A stretch of DNA of 64,000 nucleotides from Nothophaeocryptopus gaeumannii (GCA_031771865.1 JASISA010000026.1:1612001-1676000); one strand, 5' to 3'; positions 42,203 to 53,684 are shown, numbered from the stretch's first letter. Numbers and translations: made by a program. Notes: generated from the sequence alone by a model not told the origin.

Positions 42203-44230
42203 ATGGCCCGATTCTACCCTCTTTACTGCCGACGTAGCGACGGGAAGCTCGAAGTAGTCGCGAAGGGCAAGCGAAAAGAGCTCAACCAGCCTACCGACGA
42301 CCAATTGGACCAAAGGCCAGACCGAGATGGAGTCAGCGACTTCTACCGCGAAGTCGCGCTTGAAGAGCCCAAGCATGTGGACTGGAGGAGGAAACTGGGC
42401 GGGATGCTAGCACGAGAGCTGGATTGGAAGGACAAGTCGGGTATGGGTGAGTACGTGACTGACTCCATGAGCAGAATGGCCATCGCCAAGGACAAAAATG
42501 ACAGCAATGCCAACAAACACGCAGATTACGGTTGTATCCTTGCCACCTTACCTGAGCACTACCGCCTCTACGAACACGTCAAGAAGACTGAGAAGGATGG
42601 CAAAATGGAGGTCAAGAGCAAGACTCACGCAGCGGGAGGGAATGACCGACAAGATGCGTACCTATATGGACATCCAGCAGGCCGAAGGAAGAGATTCCGC
42701 AGTCCGAACGACTTCTTCCCACACCTGCTGTGGCTCTGCACAGACGAGACTGGCGATCCAGACAACTGCTGCTGCAAGCTGTGCTCGCCAGAGGAGCTGG
42801 AGAATGTCGTGCCCGGTGCCAAAATCCCCAAGACTGAGAGATCTGTCAAGTCGGAGCAGGCTGAGATGAAAGTCAAGCCGGAGCCATCGACACCAGTCCC
42901 AGTCCCAGCACAGCCTCGGCAGGTCATCCCAACACCGCTACCTGCTCCCCGGAATCCAGATCAGGCCTTGGATCGCAAATTCAAGAGCTTCATGTACCGG
43001 CCTGGCGAGCTTGTATGGTTCAAGCGCGGCCAGGCTTGGGGTATCGGCATTGTCATCCGGCGCTGGCAAAACATGAGCCACCACTGTTACAAAGTCCAGC
43101 CATTGTCCTTTCCAGGCGCAAATGTGCCGCCTCAAATCAAACAGAGTATCAACGAGATTCGACCGTGGCTCGCATGGAGTGTACCTAAATTCACCAACCC
43201 GGGCCTAAACGATCAGCCCAACCCACCACGATATGAGACTGCAGATTGGCAGGGCATGATGCAGGGCAAGTACGGCACTGGAGATATGGAAGTCGATGGT
43301 TCGATTTTGGCTGCGAAGATGATTGACTCGACGTACACCTTCTTCGACAAGATCAAGACCATTGAGCCAGAGTCTGGCGTCAAGGAGCACTACTACAACG
43401 GCATCTTCCTAGGTGCTGAGAAAATCTGGGCTGGAGATCCGATCCGTCTTCAGCTCGGCTCGGGAACCGACATCATGGTTGTCCAGTCAATCCTTGAGCG
43501 ACAGCGTGTTTCGGCAATGGGCCAACAGCTCCTTCAGCACGGTCTCTATTTCATTGGCGATGTCTACTCTCTGACTACAATAAACCACGGCAACCCGGCT
43601 GTGCCTTCGCCAGCAGCGCCGGCAAACAGTCCACACCTCCCAGAGCGCATGACGCACGACCTAATAGGGCGAAATAACATTTCGGTCAGGGTACGCCGGA
43701 CAGCTCAATACAAATTGATAACCGCACAACACCGCATTGATATTAGCGAAATTAAAGGACGCTGGTACGAAGCCATCTTGATTCTGCCCATTCTCAATCA
43801 ACCGCAGTGGGAAGAGGCTGTCAGAAAGGGTGACTTCCAGGAGGCTTCACTCTGGATGAACAGCCGCGGTGACTGCTTGAACAGCAATCGTGCCGGCAAC
43901 CTATCCAAATTGCCTCGAGAGAACCATAGGAAGGAGCAGAGGCAAGATGCTTTTGGTAGTGCAGTGCCTCCTAATACAGAGATTACGGACGGCGTGCAGC
44001 CACCATTGCCGGACAATGTGGATCCAAACTTGCAAGCGCCCAGTGCTGGTGGTGATGACATGCAGATTGATCCTCGATTTGACACCGCGGATGACGCTGT
44101 CGAGCCTGGTCACAATCCGTCGGCGCCCGGACTGGACGAGTTCATGAATCTGGATGGTATGGAGAGCGATGCAATTCCTGGCTTTGGGCAACCGTACAGC
44201 AGTCAGGGTGGCGGTCACAGTTTCTTCTAG
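42203..44230 (+). CDS. CLR2: Transcription-silencing protein Clr2 (cryptic loci regulator 2)
   Basis: Clr2 is a subunit of the SHREC nucleosome-remodelling and deacetylase complex in fission yeast, acting in heterochromatin. The intronless ORF from ATG 42203 (MARFYPLYCRRSDGKLEV) encodes 675 residues. The N-terminal domain shows DWRRKLGGMLARELDWKD, YGCILATLPEHYRLYEHVKK, AYLYGHPAGRRKRFRSPNDF and FPHLLWL before CCCKLCSPEEL, the expected Clr2 pattern. After a Pro-rich linker comes a second conserved region beginning FKSFMYRPGELVWFKRGQAW and GIGIVIRRW, BAH/SH3-like in character. The open frame extends back to 42068, but MARFYPLY fits the family start. It is divergent from a SNF2-PHD remodeller. 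Confidence 0.88.
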   Translation: MARFYPLYCRRSDGKLEVVAKGKRKELNQPTDDQLDQRPDRDGVSDFYREVALEEPKHVDWRRKLGGMLARELDWKDKSGMGEYVTDSMSRMAIAKDKNDSNANKHADYGCILATLPEHYRLYEHVKKTEKDGKMEVKSKTHAAGGNDRQDAYLYGHPAGRRKRFRSPNDFFPHLLWLCTDETGDPDNCCCKLCSPEELENVVPGAKIPKTERSVKSEQAEMKVKPEPSTPVPVPAQPRQVIPTPLPAPRNPDQALDRKFKSFMYRPGELVWFKRGQAWGIGIVIRRWQNMSHHCYKVQPLSFPGANVPPQIKQSINEIRPWLAWSVPKFTNPGLNDQPNPPRYETADWQGMMQGKYGTGDMEVDGSILAAKMIDSTYTFFDKIKTIEPESGVKEHYYNGIFLGAEKIWAGDPIRLQLGSGTDIMVVQSILERQRVSAMGQQLLQHGLYFIGDVYSLTTINHGNPAVPSPAAPANSPHLPERMTHDLIGRNNISVRVRRTAQYKLITAQHRIDISEIKGRWYEAILILPILNQPQWEEAVRKGDFQEASLWMNSRGDCLNSNRAGNLSKLPRENHRKEQRQDAFGSAVPPNTEITDGVQPPLPDNVDPNLQAPSAGGDDMQIDPRFDTADDAVEPGHNPSAPGLDEFMNLDGMESDAIPGFGQPYSSQGGGHSFF

Positions 44231-44443
44231 GCCAAGAATTGCGAGGCATCACCGTGATAGAGATTAAGGAAGTAGGAATTCCCAAATGAGAAGCATGATA
44301 GGTTCAACTCGATGACTCAGCTATGCTGACGGCGTGACAGAACATAGGCCCTTTCTCCGCAGCCTATCCCACTGACGCCGCTCTATTCCACCGCGTCTTC
44401 GAAATCAGCACACCCTCTCAAAACGTGATCTTCTCGTAATGCA

Positions 44444-45083
44444 TCACACCTCCTGAAACTCGCGATCAACCAGCTCTCCCATCATAGGGCTCAACAACTT
44501 GTTCTGTTGCATGCGATACGGCCGCCTAGCGAAGCCAAGAGGGCTTTTCCGTGGATCGGCGATGATGAACACAAAATGCAACTCATACGCTTTGGAATGA
44601 AGACGCATTCGGTGCCAGGATGGCTTGGACCCCGCCTCATCAAGCCCCTTATTCGTTTCCTTGGCGTGAGAGACGTCGTGACTGGACAAAATACATGATG
44701 ACTTTAATAGGTCCGCTGGGCTCACGGCTTGAGAACCATTCGCTTGTGTATTTGAGTGTCATGCCGTTGGGGAGTAGCAAATTGGCTTCGGCAAAGTCCT
44801 TAGGCGGGACGAGGAGGTGGTTTTCATGGTGACTGGTTGGTTGGGCTTCTGGTGCGAAGTTGATGGCGTGCTGCAATGGCATCGAGCTAACGATTGTTGC
44901 CCGGAAGCCACGATTGACTCGCTGGCTTAGGAGGAGGGTGCGATGATTCTCGAGTGTGGATGTGTCGATGTTGAGCAGGATGGACTCGAGGAGCTCCGGG
45001 ATGTTGAGGACTCGCTGCACTGCGGTTGTCTGCATGGGCTGCGGCATCGTTCTATTTGGCGTGTCAGTCGGATCCATGGACAC
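44444..45083 (-). CDS. F-box-like protein of a fungal family, frame change near the middle
   Basis: The first reading (45083-44649) starts MSMDPTDTPNRTMPQPMQTT and has VQRVLNIPELLESILLNID followed by LLLSQRVNRGFRATIVSSMP and LQHAINFAP, an F-box-like family common in Mycosphaerellaceae-type genomes (from memory). It ends after FVQSRRLSRQGNE. Coding sense continues in another frame from about 44680 with KGLDEAGSKPSWHRMRLHSK, PRKSPLGFARRPYRMQQNKL to a stop at 44444, which matches the usual end of the family (SWHRM..). No clean intron joins them: a GTCATC donor with AAG acceptor would be in phase but is weak. Either an odd intron or a one-base frame break. Confidence 0.55.
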
Positions 45084-46309
45084 ACAGGGCTTGGATCGTA
45101 CTGTGTCGGAGCAGACATGGTCGCGGATCCGCGAGGGTGGTCGACGGTTGGATGAGGAAGAGGCAAGTTGAAAGCGCGTTCATGAAACCGAAGTGCAAAC
45201 GCTGACGGCAACCCACGGACCACCAGAGACGCCCTGCATGACATCGATTGCATGTGAAAGCTCCACCATTTCCGAATTCTGAACATGCATATGACAGGCT
45301 CTACAAAACTCTAGTTGCAGTTAGTTTTCTTCCCAGGCCACGACTATAACGATGCGTTGCCAATTGACGGTCCCGTTGTCTGATCTGGAACGAGGAAGGA
45401 AGGGAGAGAGGATGGTGTTGCTTCTGTGCTGCTCCAGGAGCGGAGCGGGCCGCTGGATGACCGGTGAGAGGGTGATGGTGAAGGAAGGGAGGGAAGGGGA
45501 GCATGTGCGGGATAGAATCACGGGGGCTACAGTTAGGGACGTGATGTGACAACACAACGAGCCCGCACACGTTATTTTCGCCGCTGCTCCTATCCCGTCA
45601 TTGATAGCGATTGTCGGAAGCTCTAGCAGGAAGAGTAGAAAGGTACTGGTACGTACCCATGTAGACGAAATAGAGATGTTCGTCATGGGCAGATCATTTC
45701 GCCGGAGACTTTCCTATTCCATTCCTTGGGAAAGCTATTTCTCTATGTTCCGCAAAATTTCAAGACCGTAGAAGGTACAGCCTACATATGTTTGACATAC
45801 AGACTGAACGATTCCTCAAAAGTCCTTATCGGGCCTCGCTGAATAGAACAAGAACAGTAGGGCTTCACTCCAAGTTGAAGGGGCTGAAAGTGTTCGATCA
45901 CTCGCTCCTATGATATAGGACTTGCCCTATCTGTGGACAGAAGACACTCTATGAAATCGTGATCGTCTGTTCAATAAGATCAAATTTTCGGTGTAGTGAT
46001 GTTTTAGTGTGGTTATTCCGTAGTTCGCGTGGAGTTGGTTAACACGAGATGCCGGACCGTGAACGACAAAGGCACATCGAATCGCCGCCTTGCCACGTCT
46101 AGCGATCACTCATACGATCAGGAATCAGTGATCAAATTTGGGATCGACGAAGAACTAAAAGTAAATTGTGAGGTATAGTACTGTCTTTGAACCTTTTTTC
46201 ATTTCAATATACAAAAGGGCTTCTGGCTCATGGCTTCATACGTAGATACAGCGAATTTTCAAAAAGGGTTCATTCACATCAACAGCAAAGCATGCTTCTT
46301 ATCGCACGC
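45084..46309. other. Intergenic, no gene seen
   Basis: About 1.2 kb upstream of the F-box-like gene and downstream of aldehyde dehydrogenase. The part near 45900-46200 is AT-rich. Short chance ORFs only. Confidence 0.5.
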
Positions 46310-47972
46310 TTAACCGAAGAGAGCATCACCCAATCTGATGGAGACAGTCTTAGTCTGCACATAGTTCTCAAGCGCATTCTCACCAAGCTCACGACCGATA
46401 CCAGACTCCTTGTATCCACCGAATGGAAGCTGGTGGTGGAGAGTGTTGTAAGTGTTGACCCAGACGGTACCGGCGCGGAGAGCATTGGACACCTCGATGG
46501 CGGTGTTGAGGTTCTTGGTGTGGACGGCAGCGGCGAGACCGTAGGTGGTGGAGTTGCCGAGCTTGATGACCTCCTCCTTTGTCTTGAATTTGGAGATGGA
46601 GCAGACCGGGCCGAAGATCTCCTCTTGTACGATCTTCATGTCCTCGGTGACGTTGGAGAAGATGGTTGGCTCGATGAAGTAGCCCTTGTCTCCCTTGCGG
46701 TTGCCACCGATCTCGACGTTGGCACCGGCATCCTTGCCTGCCTTGATGTAGCTAAGACATAATTAGCACGAAACCTGCTTCAAGATAATTGAGGCCACTC
46801 ACTTCATGATGCGGTCAAACTGCACCTGAGAGACCTGTGGGCCCTGGAAGGTGTCCTTGGCGAATGGATCGCCAACAACATTCTTCTGTGCTCGCTCCTT
46901 GAATCGCTGGACGAACTTGTCGTAGATGGTGTCCTGGACGTAGATACGGGAACCGGCACAGCAGCACTGGCCGTGGTTGAAGAAGATACCGAAGTTGACC
47001 CAAGAGATGGCGTTGTCGATGTCTGCGTCTTCGAAAACAATGTTTGGTGACTTGCCACCAAGCTCGAGGGTGACCTTCTTCAGGTTGGAGCCAGCGGCAG
47101 CCTTGAGGATGGTTCGGCCGACAACGGTGGAGCCAGTGAAGGCGACCTTCAGAACGTTAGCAGGTGATTCTTATAAATGCCCATTGTAGTACTTGAGTCC
47201 TACCTTGTCGATGTCCATGTGAGAGGCGATAGCGGCACCGGCAACCTTGCCGAAACCAGAGATGATGTTGACAACACCTGGTGGGAAGCCAGCCTCCTTG
47301 ATGAGGGTAGCGGCAACGAGACCACCAAGAGGAGTCTGCTCAGCGGTCTTGAGGACGACTGTGCAGCCAGCAGCGACAGCTGGGCCGATCTTCCATGCCC
47401 ACATGAGCAATGGGAAGTTCCATGGGATGATTTGACCGCAAACACCAATTGGCTCCTTCTTGATGTAGTTGAAGGTGTCTGGGGTGGTGTCCACGACCTT
47501 GCCCTCAATCTTATCGGCCCAGCCGCCGTAGTATCGCAGGCAGCCAGCGCACATGCTAATGTCGACCTTGGCCATGGAGATGGCCTTGCCGTTGTCGAGC
47601 GACTCAACGGAGGCGAGGAGGTCGAGGTTCTTCTCGAAGAGATCGGCGAGGTTTCTCAGGAGCTTGCCACGGTTCTCTGGGGTCTCCTTTCTCCATGGGC
47701 CCTCGAAGGCCTTACGGGCGGCGGCAACGGCGATGTCGACATCCTTCTCGGTGGCCTCGTGGACGGAGGTGATGACCTCCTCGGTAGATGGGTTGATGAC
47801 CTCGAAGGTCTTGCCGTCTACACCCTTCACGAACTCATTGTTGATGAAACTGAGCTCATCGTCAGCTCCAATGCTCTACCCGAGGTGTTCGAGTAGCTGA
47901 CACTCACAGTCCGGTTGGCTGAGTGTACTTGCCGGCGTGCGGCGTCTCAAGCTGGACGGAAAGATCAGACAT
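46310..47972 (-). CDS. Aldehyde dehydrogenase (NAD(P)+), fungal cytosolic ALDH1/2 type
   Basis: This oxidises acetaldehyde and similar aldehydes to carboxylates. Four exons close in phase: 47972-47908, 47849-47204, 47146-46803 and 46751-46310, for 498 residues, the standard length. Key residues are visible: FTGSTVVG (nucleotide-binding turn, about 240-247), the general base in VTLELGGKSPN (Glu265) and the nucleophile cluster NHGQCCCAGSR with catalytic Cys about 299. EEIFGPVCSISKFKT and PFGGYKESGIGRELGENALE complete the pattern. No presequence is evident (MSDLSVQLETPHAGKYTQPT start), so a cytosolic location is likely. Codon use is strongly biased (few rare codons, many AAG/CTC/ATC), in keeping with high expression; long antisense ORFs over it are a by-product. 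Confidence 0.95.
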
Positions 47973-49255
47973 GATAGATGACTGGTCGGTTATGGGTGTC
48001 TCGACTGGAACTCAGGACTCAATTCGCACAGCGACGAGGTGTAACGAAGAAGAGCTCGGGCAAGAGCGAGGCGGCGAGGGGTTAAATAGTAGCAAACAGC
48101 TTTTCTCCCCAAGCCTTCACTCGCGATTAGACTCTGACCGGCAACAAGCTCCCACCTCCACTGCACCGCTCCACTCGTCCATGCATTCGCTCACAAGGAA
48201 CGCTGGACCCAGTTGGATGTGGATATGGAGCAGTGAGCAGTGAGCAGCGCGCTGTGAATGGCTCTCGGAGGTAAGGGAGACTGCACTATGATGGCTCACT
48301 GGGGATTGTGGGCGTGTGCGGGGGCAGGAGAGCGGGGTCTGGTGGCTCCTTCTGTCCAAACACCATCCTCGCCCACCAACGCATGCGTACACATCTAGAA
48401 CCGCCTCCTACGAAGCAACAGGCACGATCTGCAGAGGCTCTCGCGGCACCTGTCCCCAGCCGCTTGAGATTGAGGTATCGAATGTCTTCCAGGACGGTGG
48501 TACATCACGGTATCCGCACACCTCGATATTTGGAGCATAGCCATGAGCCACAGCTGTGTCCGGGGTGTGACGCCAGCTCGGTGCAATTTGTTGCGAGAGA
48601 CACGGCAATCATTCTGTACGGACATGATCACAGAGACACGGGGGAGAGAGGCGAAAATTAACCGCGATGTCTGGGGTAACAACCGTGTGCGAACGACAGA
48701 TTGGCTCACTTTCTTTCCCGTGCATGACAGGGAGCTCTTTGCCACGGCAAGTTGGCCGCGTGAGAAGCTCCGGGTATAGCTCGACAAGGACTCGGGGATG
48801 TGTCAGGTAGCTCTGGTGCTGCTCGATCGAGGCGGCTCCCAGCTTACAAACGCCACGACAGCTTGCTTCCGCACTGTGCTGGCGGGTCGAGTGCCTGGAA
48901 CCATTCCGATCAAGACGAGTGTATGCCGCACGACGTGCATTGGTGTGCTATCGTTCTTCGCATGAGCCAGCTGTGAGAACTCCCGTTGTTTTTGTTGTTT
49001 TGGGTGGTGAGAGAGCGAGTTGCATGCTCAGTCCCTTTTCCATTCTAATCCATACCGAACTCGTGCTGATCTGAAAACTGCCAAGCCGAACCAAAGACCC
49101 CGTGTCGTACTGGTACAATCTCGTGTGAAAAGACAGTCGTCGTAGAAAGGCTCTAGTCAAGACCGAGAATGGTTCAGCGGTCGAGCAAGAGCTGCGAGGT
49201 ATCTCGCTGGTGTGACGACAAGACATCCCCAAATATCATCTTGTCTCTTCCTGCT
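47973..49255. other. Upstream region of aldehyde dehydrogenase
   Basis: A 1.3-kb stretch between the ALDH start and the ALY/REF stop, both minus strand. A short tandem GAGCAGTGAGCAGTGAGCAG lies near 48230-48248. No supported gene. Confidence 0.45.
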
Positions 49256-50794
49256 TTATGAAATCTCCTCCATTCCGGTGTCACCACCGCTGGCAGCAGG
49301 CTGGGCGGTACCGTTGACGGCGGCGCCGTTAGGCTCACCAGATCCAAAGTAATCTTGCATTTCGGCGTCGAGCTCCGCAGCGGTCTTTGCCTTGGGTCGG
49401 CCTGCGCGTCCAGACTTGCCCTTCTTCTTGTTCTCACCCTCCTTCTTCGCGCCATTCGCAGTCGGCTTTGCGTTGGCCGCTCCCTTCTTGGGCTTCTCCT
49501 TGGCGGCGTTCTTCGGTTGACTGGAACGATGGTCAGTGAAGTGTCGGAGATTGAGGCTGTAGAAATGCTTACGCTACGCGCTCAGACAGAGGCTTTGGTG
49601 GTTGTGGTGGAGGTACGCTCTTAGCGCCCATAATGACTTCGATCTGGAGATGGTGAGCTTTGCTGTTGGCCATATGCGAGTAAAGAATGATGTACCCTCA
49701 TTTGTCTGCCGTCGACCTTGGTACCGTCGAGTCTTACGGCCTCCGCAGCTGCTGTGGGCTTGCCAAAGCTGACCGTGCAGGAGCCGCGGCTTTTTCCATC
49801 TGGGCCATAGTTGAGGATAACTCTCTTGACCGGTGCGACTGTGCTGCTGAAGTAATCCTGAACACGAACCATGTTAGTCCAAGTCTGGGGAAGAGGGCCA
49901 GCGGCGGTGACGCTGATTCCGAAAATATGGGCGTCAAGAAAGTGGTAAGCAGTCCATCCACAAAGCCAGCAGCAGGTGACCCAAGAGAGCAAGCAGCGCT
50001 CGCACGGCAATTGATCCATACACCTCTTCTCGCGAAACGTCTTCGGCTCATGCATTTGCGCACCTCTTCTGCCTCTCAAGAATTTTTGCTGGTCTTCGTG
50101 TCCATGTTGGTAGCCTCCTCGACGACACAGCGATCGCTCGTGTGCATTCTCGGGGTTCCCATCGTGCTCCCTGCGTGCTAAGTCGCTAGACTAATGCCGT
50201 GCTGCTTGCTCTCGGAAGTTCTGCCACTGCTGAAACGCGTCCGCTCCTCGACACACGCGTCTGCTTGCCAGGCAGGCGATTTTGTGAGGATTATTGCGAG
50301 ACGACTAAGAGAACTCGAAGCTCGTATCGCGATGTGCTTTGCTTCATGAAGCGAGCAGTCGCTGAGCTGAGTATTCGACCGTACGAGTTCGCAAACTCGG
50401 GTCTTTGTGCCAAACCATGGACTGTCCGCAAAAAGTGGAATGCGCATCTTGATACCATCCAATATACCGGTGAAAAGCGTGAGCCGAACGTCCGGTCCGG
50501 TCAACGTACCTTGATCAACACCTCAGTCACGTCGTGGGGGAGGTTGGAGACAGAAATCTTGCTCTCTCCAGTGTGTGTAGGCACCACAGCGGCCTTGACC
50601 GGCTTGGCGCCCTTTGTCTTCTTCTGAACGCCACCAGTTGGCGCAATGACAGCGGTGGTCGCTGCCTTGGACTTGGTCGCGGCCTTGCGGTTGGGGAGGC
50701 GGCCTCCTCGGCGTCTGCCACCAGCTCCTCCCGCTCCTCCCGCTGGGCGGTCCTTCATGATCTCGTCGAGAGACTGGTCGAGTTTTCCAGACAT
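49256..50794 (-). CDS. mRNA export adaptor ALY/REF (Yra1 / Mlo3 type)
   Basis: ALY/REF proteins link TREX and splicing to the Mex67 export receptor. Four exons close in phase: 50794-50510 (285 nt), 49857-49696, 49643-49573 and 49520-49256, for 260 residues. The N-terminus MSGKLDQSLDEIMKDRP is the classic UAP56-binding motif, followed by an RGG-like stretch (AGGAGGRRRGGRLPNRKAA). The RRM begins KISVSNLPHDVTEVLIK and continues DYFSSTVAPVKRVILNYGPD and KSRGSCTVSF. After it come IEVIMGAKSVPPP, a Lys/Ala-rich tail and KTAAELDAEMQDYF, the C-terminal UAP56-binding helix. The first intron splits the RRM and is 652 nt long, ten times the window average. Confidence 0.95.
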
Positions 50795-51396
50795 GTTGAT
50801 GTGGTTGATTTTGCGGATTTGGGTTCTGGGTGTTGTAGTCACAGAGTCGGTTCCGCTGGTGATGGCAGTCGGGTGTGGCCGGTGAGCGCAAGTTCGGTCG
50901 GGTAATTAAATGGGCTTAAGTAGTAGCTGAAGAGTAAGCGCTGCGGCGAAGTCGAGTGAAGTGAATAATGGCGCGGACCGAAAGGTGAATCAGACTGTCG
51001 CAGTTTCGCGAGCGACGAGGCTTTGAGTTGAAGGCAAGCTCGCAAAGGCTGGTGCGGTCGCGTTGAAGTCGGCCCAGAAGTGACGAGAGCGGACTCGCGA
51101 TCAAGAATGGCAGAAGCGCGTCAAAAGATGTCGACGCTGGCGCAGTGATGGATGTGGGTGATGGCTGAAGGGTTGCGCGCGGTGGGTGACAGACGGCGAT
51201 GTTGTTGTCGCTGGGAAGAGGATGAGCGCGGACGAGAAGCTGAAGAGCAAAGCGAAGAAGGGGCACGGATGTGGAACGTATGGCTGGTGCAGCGCAATAG
51301 CGGGAGGCCGTGCATTCCGACGCCACGTGGCTGAAGTTGCCTGCCCTTCACGTTCACAATTACTTTCTGCTTCGACTTTCGTTTCTGCTTCTACTC
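50795..51396. other. Upstream region of the ALY/REF gene
   Basis: A 602-nt GC-rich stretch between the ALY/REF start and the stop of the next minus-strand gene. It should hold the ALY/REF promoter. No gene seen. Confidence 0.45.
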
Positions 51397-51842
51397 CTAC
51401 TGTGTCTTGCCCTTGCTGCCTGGACCTGATGAAAGAGCCATACAAACACCTAGAATCACCGCGCTTCCGAAGTCAATCAGTGCAATATTCTTCCATCCTC
51501 CTCCAAAAGACAGCATCAAGCTTGCCGCCGACAGACGACCGATGAAAGAGAACCAGTACGAGGCCCAGTCGTCTCGCAGCGCCCCGATGGCCTCGTAGCC
51601 TTTGATCGATATGATGCACAATGCTATTGAAACGGCATTAGAGGCGGGCAGGTGTGGTGTGCTGGCGAACAGAACATACCAATGATTCGCACGCTCTCCG
51701 GCCCCGCGCCCAGCATTTGCTGAGTTGAGGTAGGATCATAAAGAGCGGCGCCTTGTATCGCGGCTACAAGCAGCGCGTAAGAGAAGTTGAAATACCCAGG
51801 CAGCGATGCCGGACGAAGGCCCAAAGAGCTCGTGGAAGGCAT
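51397..51842 (-). CDS. Small multi-span membrane protein, function unknown
   Basis: Two exons (51842-51680 and 51623-51397) close in phase for 129 residues; donor GTATGT, acceptor AATAG. The start MPSTSSLGLRPASLPGYFNF is followed by hydrophobic segments around SYALLVAAIQGAALYDP, SVRIIGALCIISIKGYEAIG, YWFSFIGRLSAASLMLSF and IDFGSAVILGVCMALSSG, so three or four membrane spans are likely. No signal or family name is recognised. The short length and regular hydrophobic spacing are typical of fungal organelle-membrane proteins of unknown role. The next gene downstream is ALY/REF on the same strand. Confidence 0.7.
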
Positions 51843-52852
51843 GGTGCTATCTGCTTTTGACGAGAGGAGTGTGCGTGCAAGTCCTTGCGACTGCACTTCT
51901 ACCAAGGTGGATTATTTGGTGAGAGTGCAATTCTTTGACGCCTCATAAATTGCACGGTGATGCAGCCTGCGGTCTTAAAACCACATACTCAAGGCCGGTC
52001 TCCTGCTCGTCCGGTTGACAGCTGACAAAGCTCTGCCAAGCTATACCACTTTCAGTGACAAAGGCGAATGCGTTTCTACGCTGTTGCCTCGATTTCACCA
52101 AGCGAGATAGCATGGTGGAGGGTGCCCTCTGACATCGTCCGAAAGATACGGCTCTGGATACCATCCGGCCCGATTCCCCATTCGCCTACAGCCAACTCTT
52201 TGCTTTCTCCGCCATTGCCTCATGCTGTACAGCTGAATACCAGGAAAGGCCCTCGCGGTGTGCCTTCAAAGTCGAGAAGAGACTGCGCAGTCAGCTCGAG
52301 GATGCTCGCTCCAGAGTCGAATCGTAGCAGCCAGTGACTGCTTGGGGCCGGCCGCGACTTATAATAATGAACAATGACCCATCTCGCAACCGACTCAATT
52401 GAACAGTCTCCTACAGATCTCTCTAACATGACCAAGCAGTACTGCCGGCTCTCTGTACTCACACGTACTCAGGTATCCACCATGGTCATGTTCAGCTCAA
52501 CGCTTGGCACTCATGGATCAGGCACAGAAGGCAAAAGCGTGATGTGATGAAGCTCACGGCTTCCCATATCCAGACTTGATGGTAGTCGTGCCTTCACATG
52601 CTGTCCAATCTCGCCGTATCATTCTCCCGTTTGACTTCTCGGGGCTGGACTACGGCAGTGGTACATCTCCGGCAAGGCATGTCAATCTCGGAACCGCGGA
52701 TCCAATGGTGTCGCGCGATACATTGTTAGACTCGTCAAATATGTATGCAGTAGGCAAAAGCAGAGTAAGTTTTCTGAGGCTTTCGGGGCGGCAGACCTAA
52801 TCTATTAGCAATGCAAGTTCTCAAAATAGGAGTTGAGTGATACCAAAGGTTA
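51843..52852. other. Intergenic with weak minus-strand coding signal
   Basis: Minus-strand readings at 51943-52164 (AFAFVTESGIAWQSFVSCQP) and 52220-52462 (HWLLRFDSGASILELTAQSL) look more coding-like than chance but I could not join them or name a family. Otherwise nothing. Confidence 0.35.
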
Positions 52853-53684
52853 ATGGCGTTGGTTGGACGAGACACTCCGGGCATAACATGTGCTGGCCCA
52901 TACATACAGGGTACTGGAATCAACTACAATGAAGCAAAGGAAACGATTAAGACATTCTGCTCAACGAAGGCGAAAACGTCCTTTGGCCCTGTGACGAATC
53001 AAACTGGCACATACAAAACATTACTGGGCAATTCAGATATCCACCTAACAGTATCATACTCACCCACGCGACAGACGTACGACTCAAGTTGCCATCTCGA
53101 TCTATCAGTCCAAGCAAGCATCGAAGCATCAACCTCCGAAAAAGCCTTCTACCGTCTGCTCGACGAATGCGACACGTCGTCCACAACTCATCCTCTGCGG
53201 CGGAAACCCATATCCGCGCTCTGCGAACCTCCCCTTCTCCACCACCCAAAAAGCCATCGAAGCATACTGCTTCAGCAGCCAGACCCTCTTCCCGGACTTC
53301 ATATACCAGGATCGATTCATGCGTGAAGCGCCTAAAGGTCAGAGTTTCGGGACTTATGTGGAGGGCGATGTGGTTGTGAGAACGGTGACGCAGTTCAGTG
53401 GGCAGGGGCAGACTGGGTGTGGGGCTAGTGAGCCTTTCAGCACGAGGGGCGAGGAGTGTAGGAGGAAGATAGGAGCGCTTTGGGAGAAGTGTGGGAGGGA
53501 GGGGGGAGAGTTGAGTGAGATTTGGGGAGAAATGGGTGTGTGCTTTCGACGTTGTGGGGACAGAAGGTTAATTGAAGTGGCGAGGAGGTTAATGTTGATC
53601 ATTTCTGACGCACTCTCGTCACGCTTTACTAGACTACGAGCGGCATTGCATTCCTTTCTACAATCAAAAGCTCTCTCTGTATAG
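52853..53684 (+). pseudogene. Cys-rich secreted-type protein with a frame break
   Basis: From 52853 a reading begins ALVGRDTPGITCAGPYIQGT and runs EKAFYRLLDECDTSSTTH. Coding sense then moves one base near 53200, continuing LCGGNPYPRSANLPFSTTQK, AIEAYCFSSQTLFPDF and GTYVEGDVVVRTVTQFSGQG with CGASEPFSTRGEECRRKIG, to about 53684. The CDT...CGG spacing and four to six cysteines resemble small secreted fungal proteins with a conserved LLDxCDT..GG motif, which I recall but cannot name. No intron fits at the shift and no signal peptide exon was found upstream. A frameshifted pseudogene or a sequencing error are both possible. Confidence 0.4.

Noticed and set aside
46187..47896. Plus-strand ORFs of 191 and 239 codons over aldehyde dehydrogenase
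   Set aside because: Mirror frames of a strongly codon-biased gene; Gly/Val/Asp-rich composition is the typical antisense artefact.
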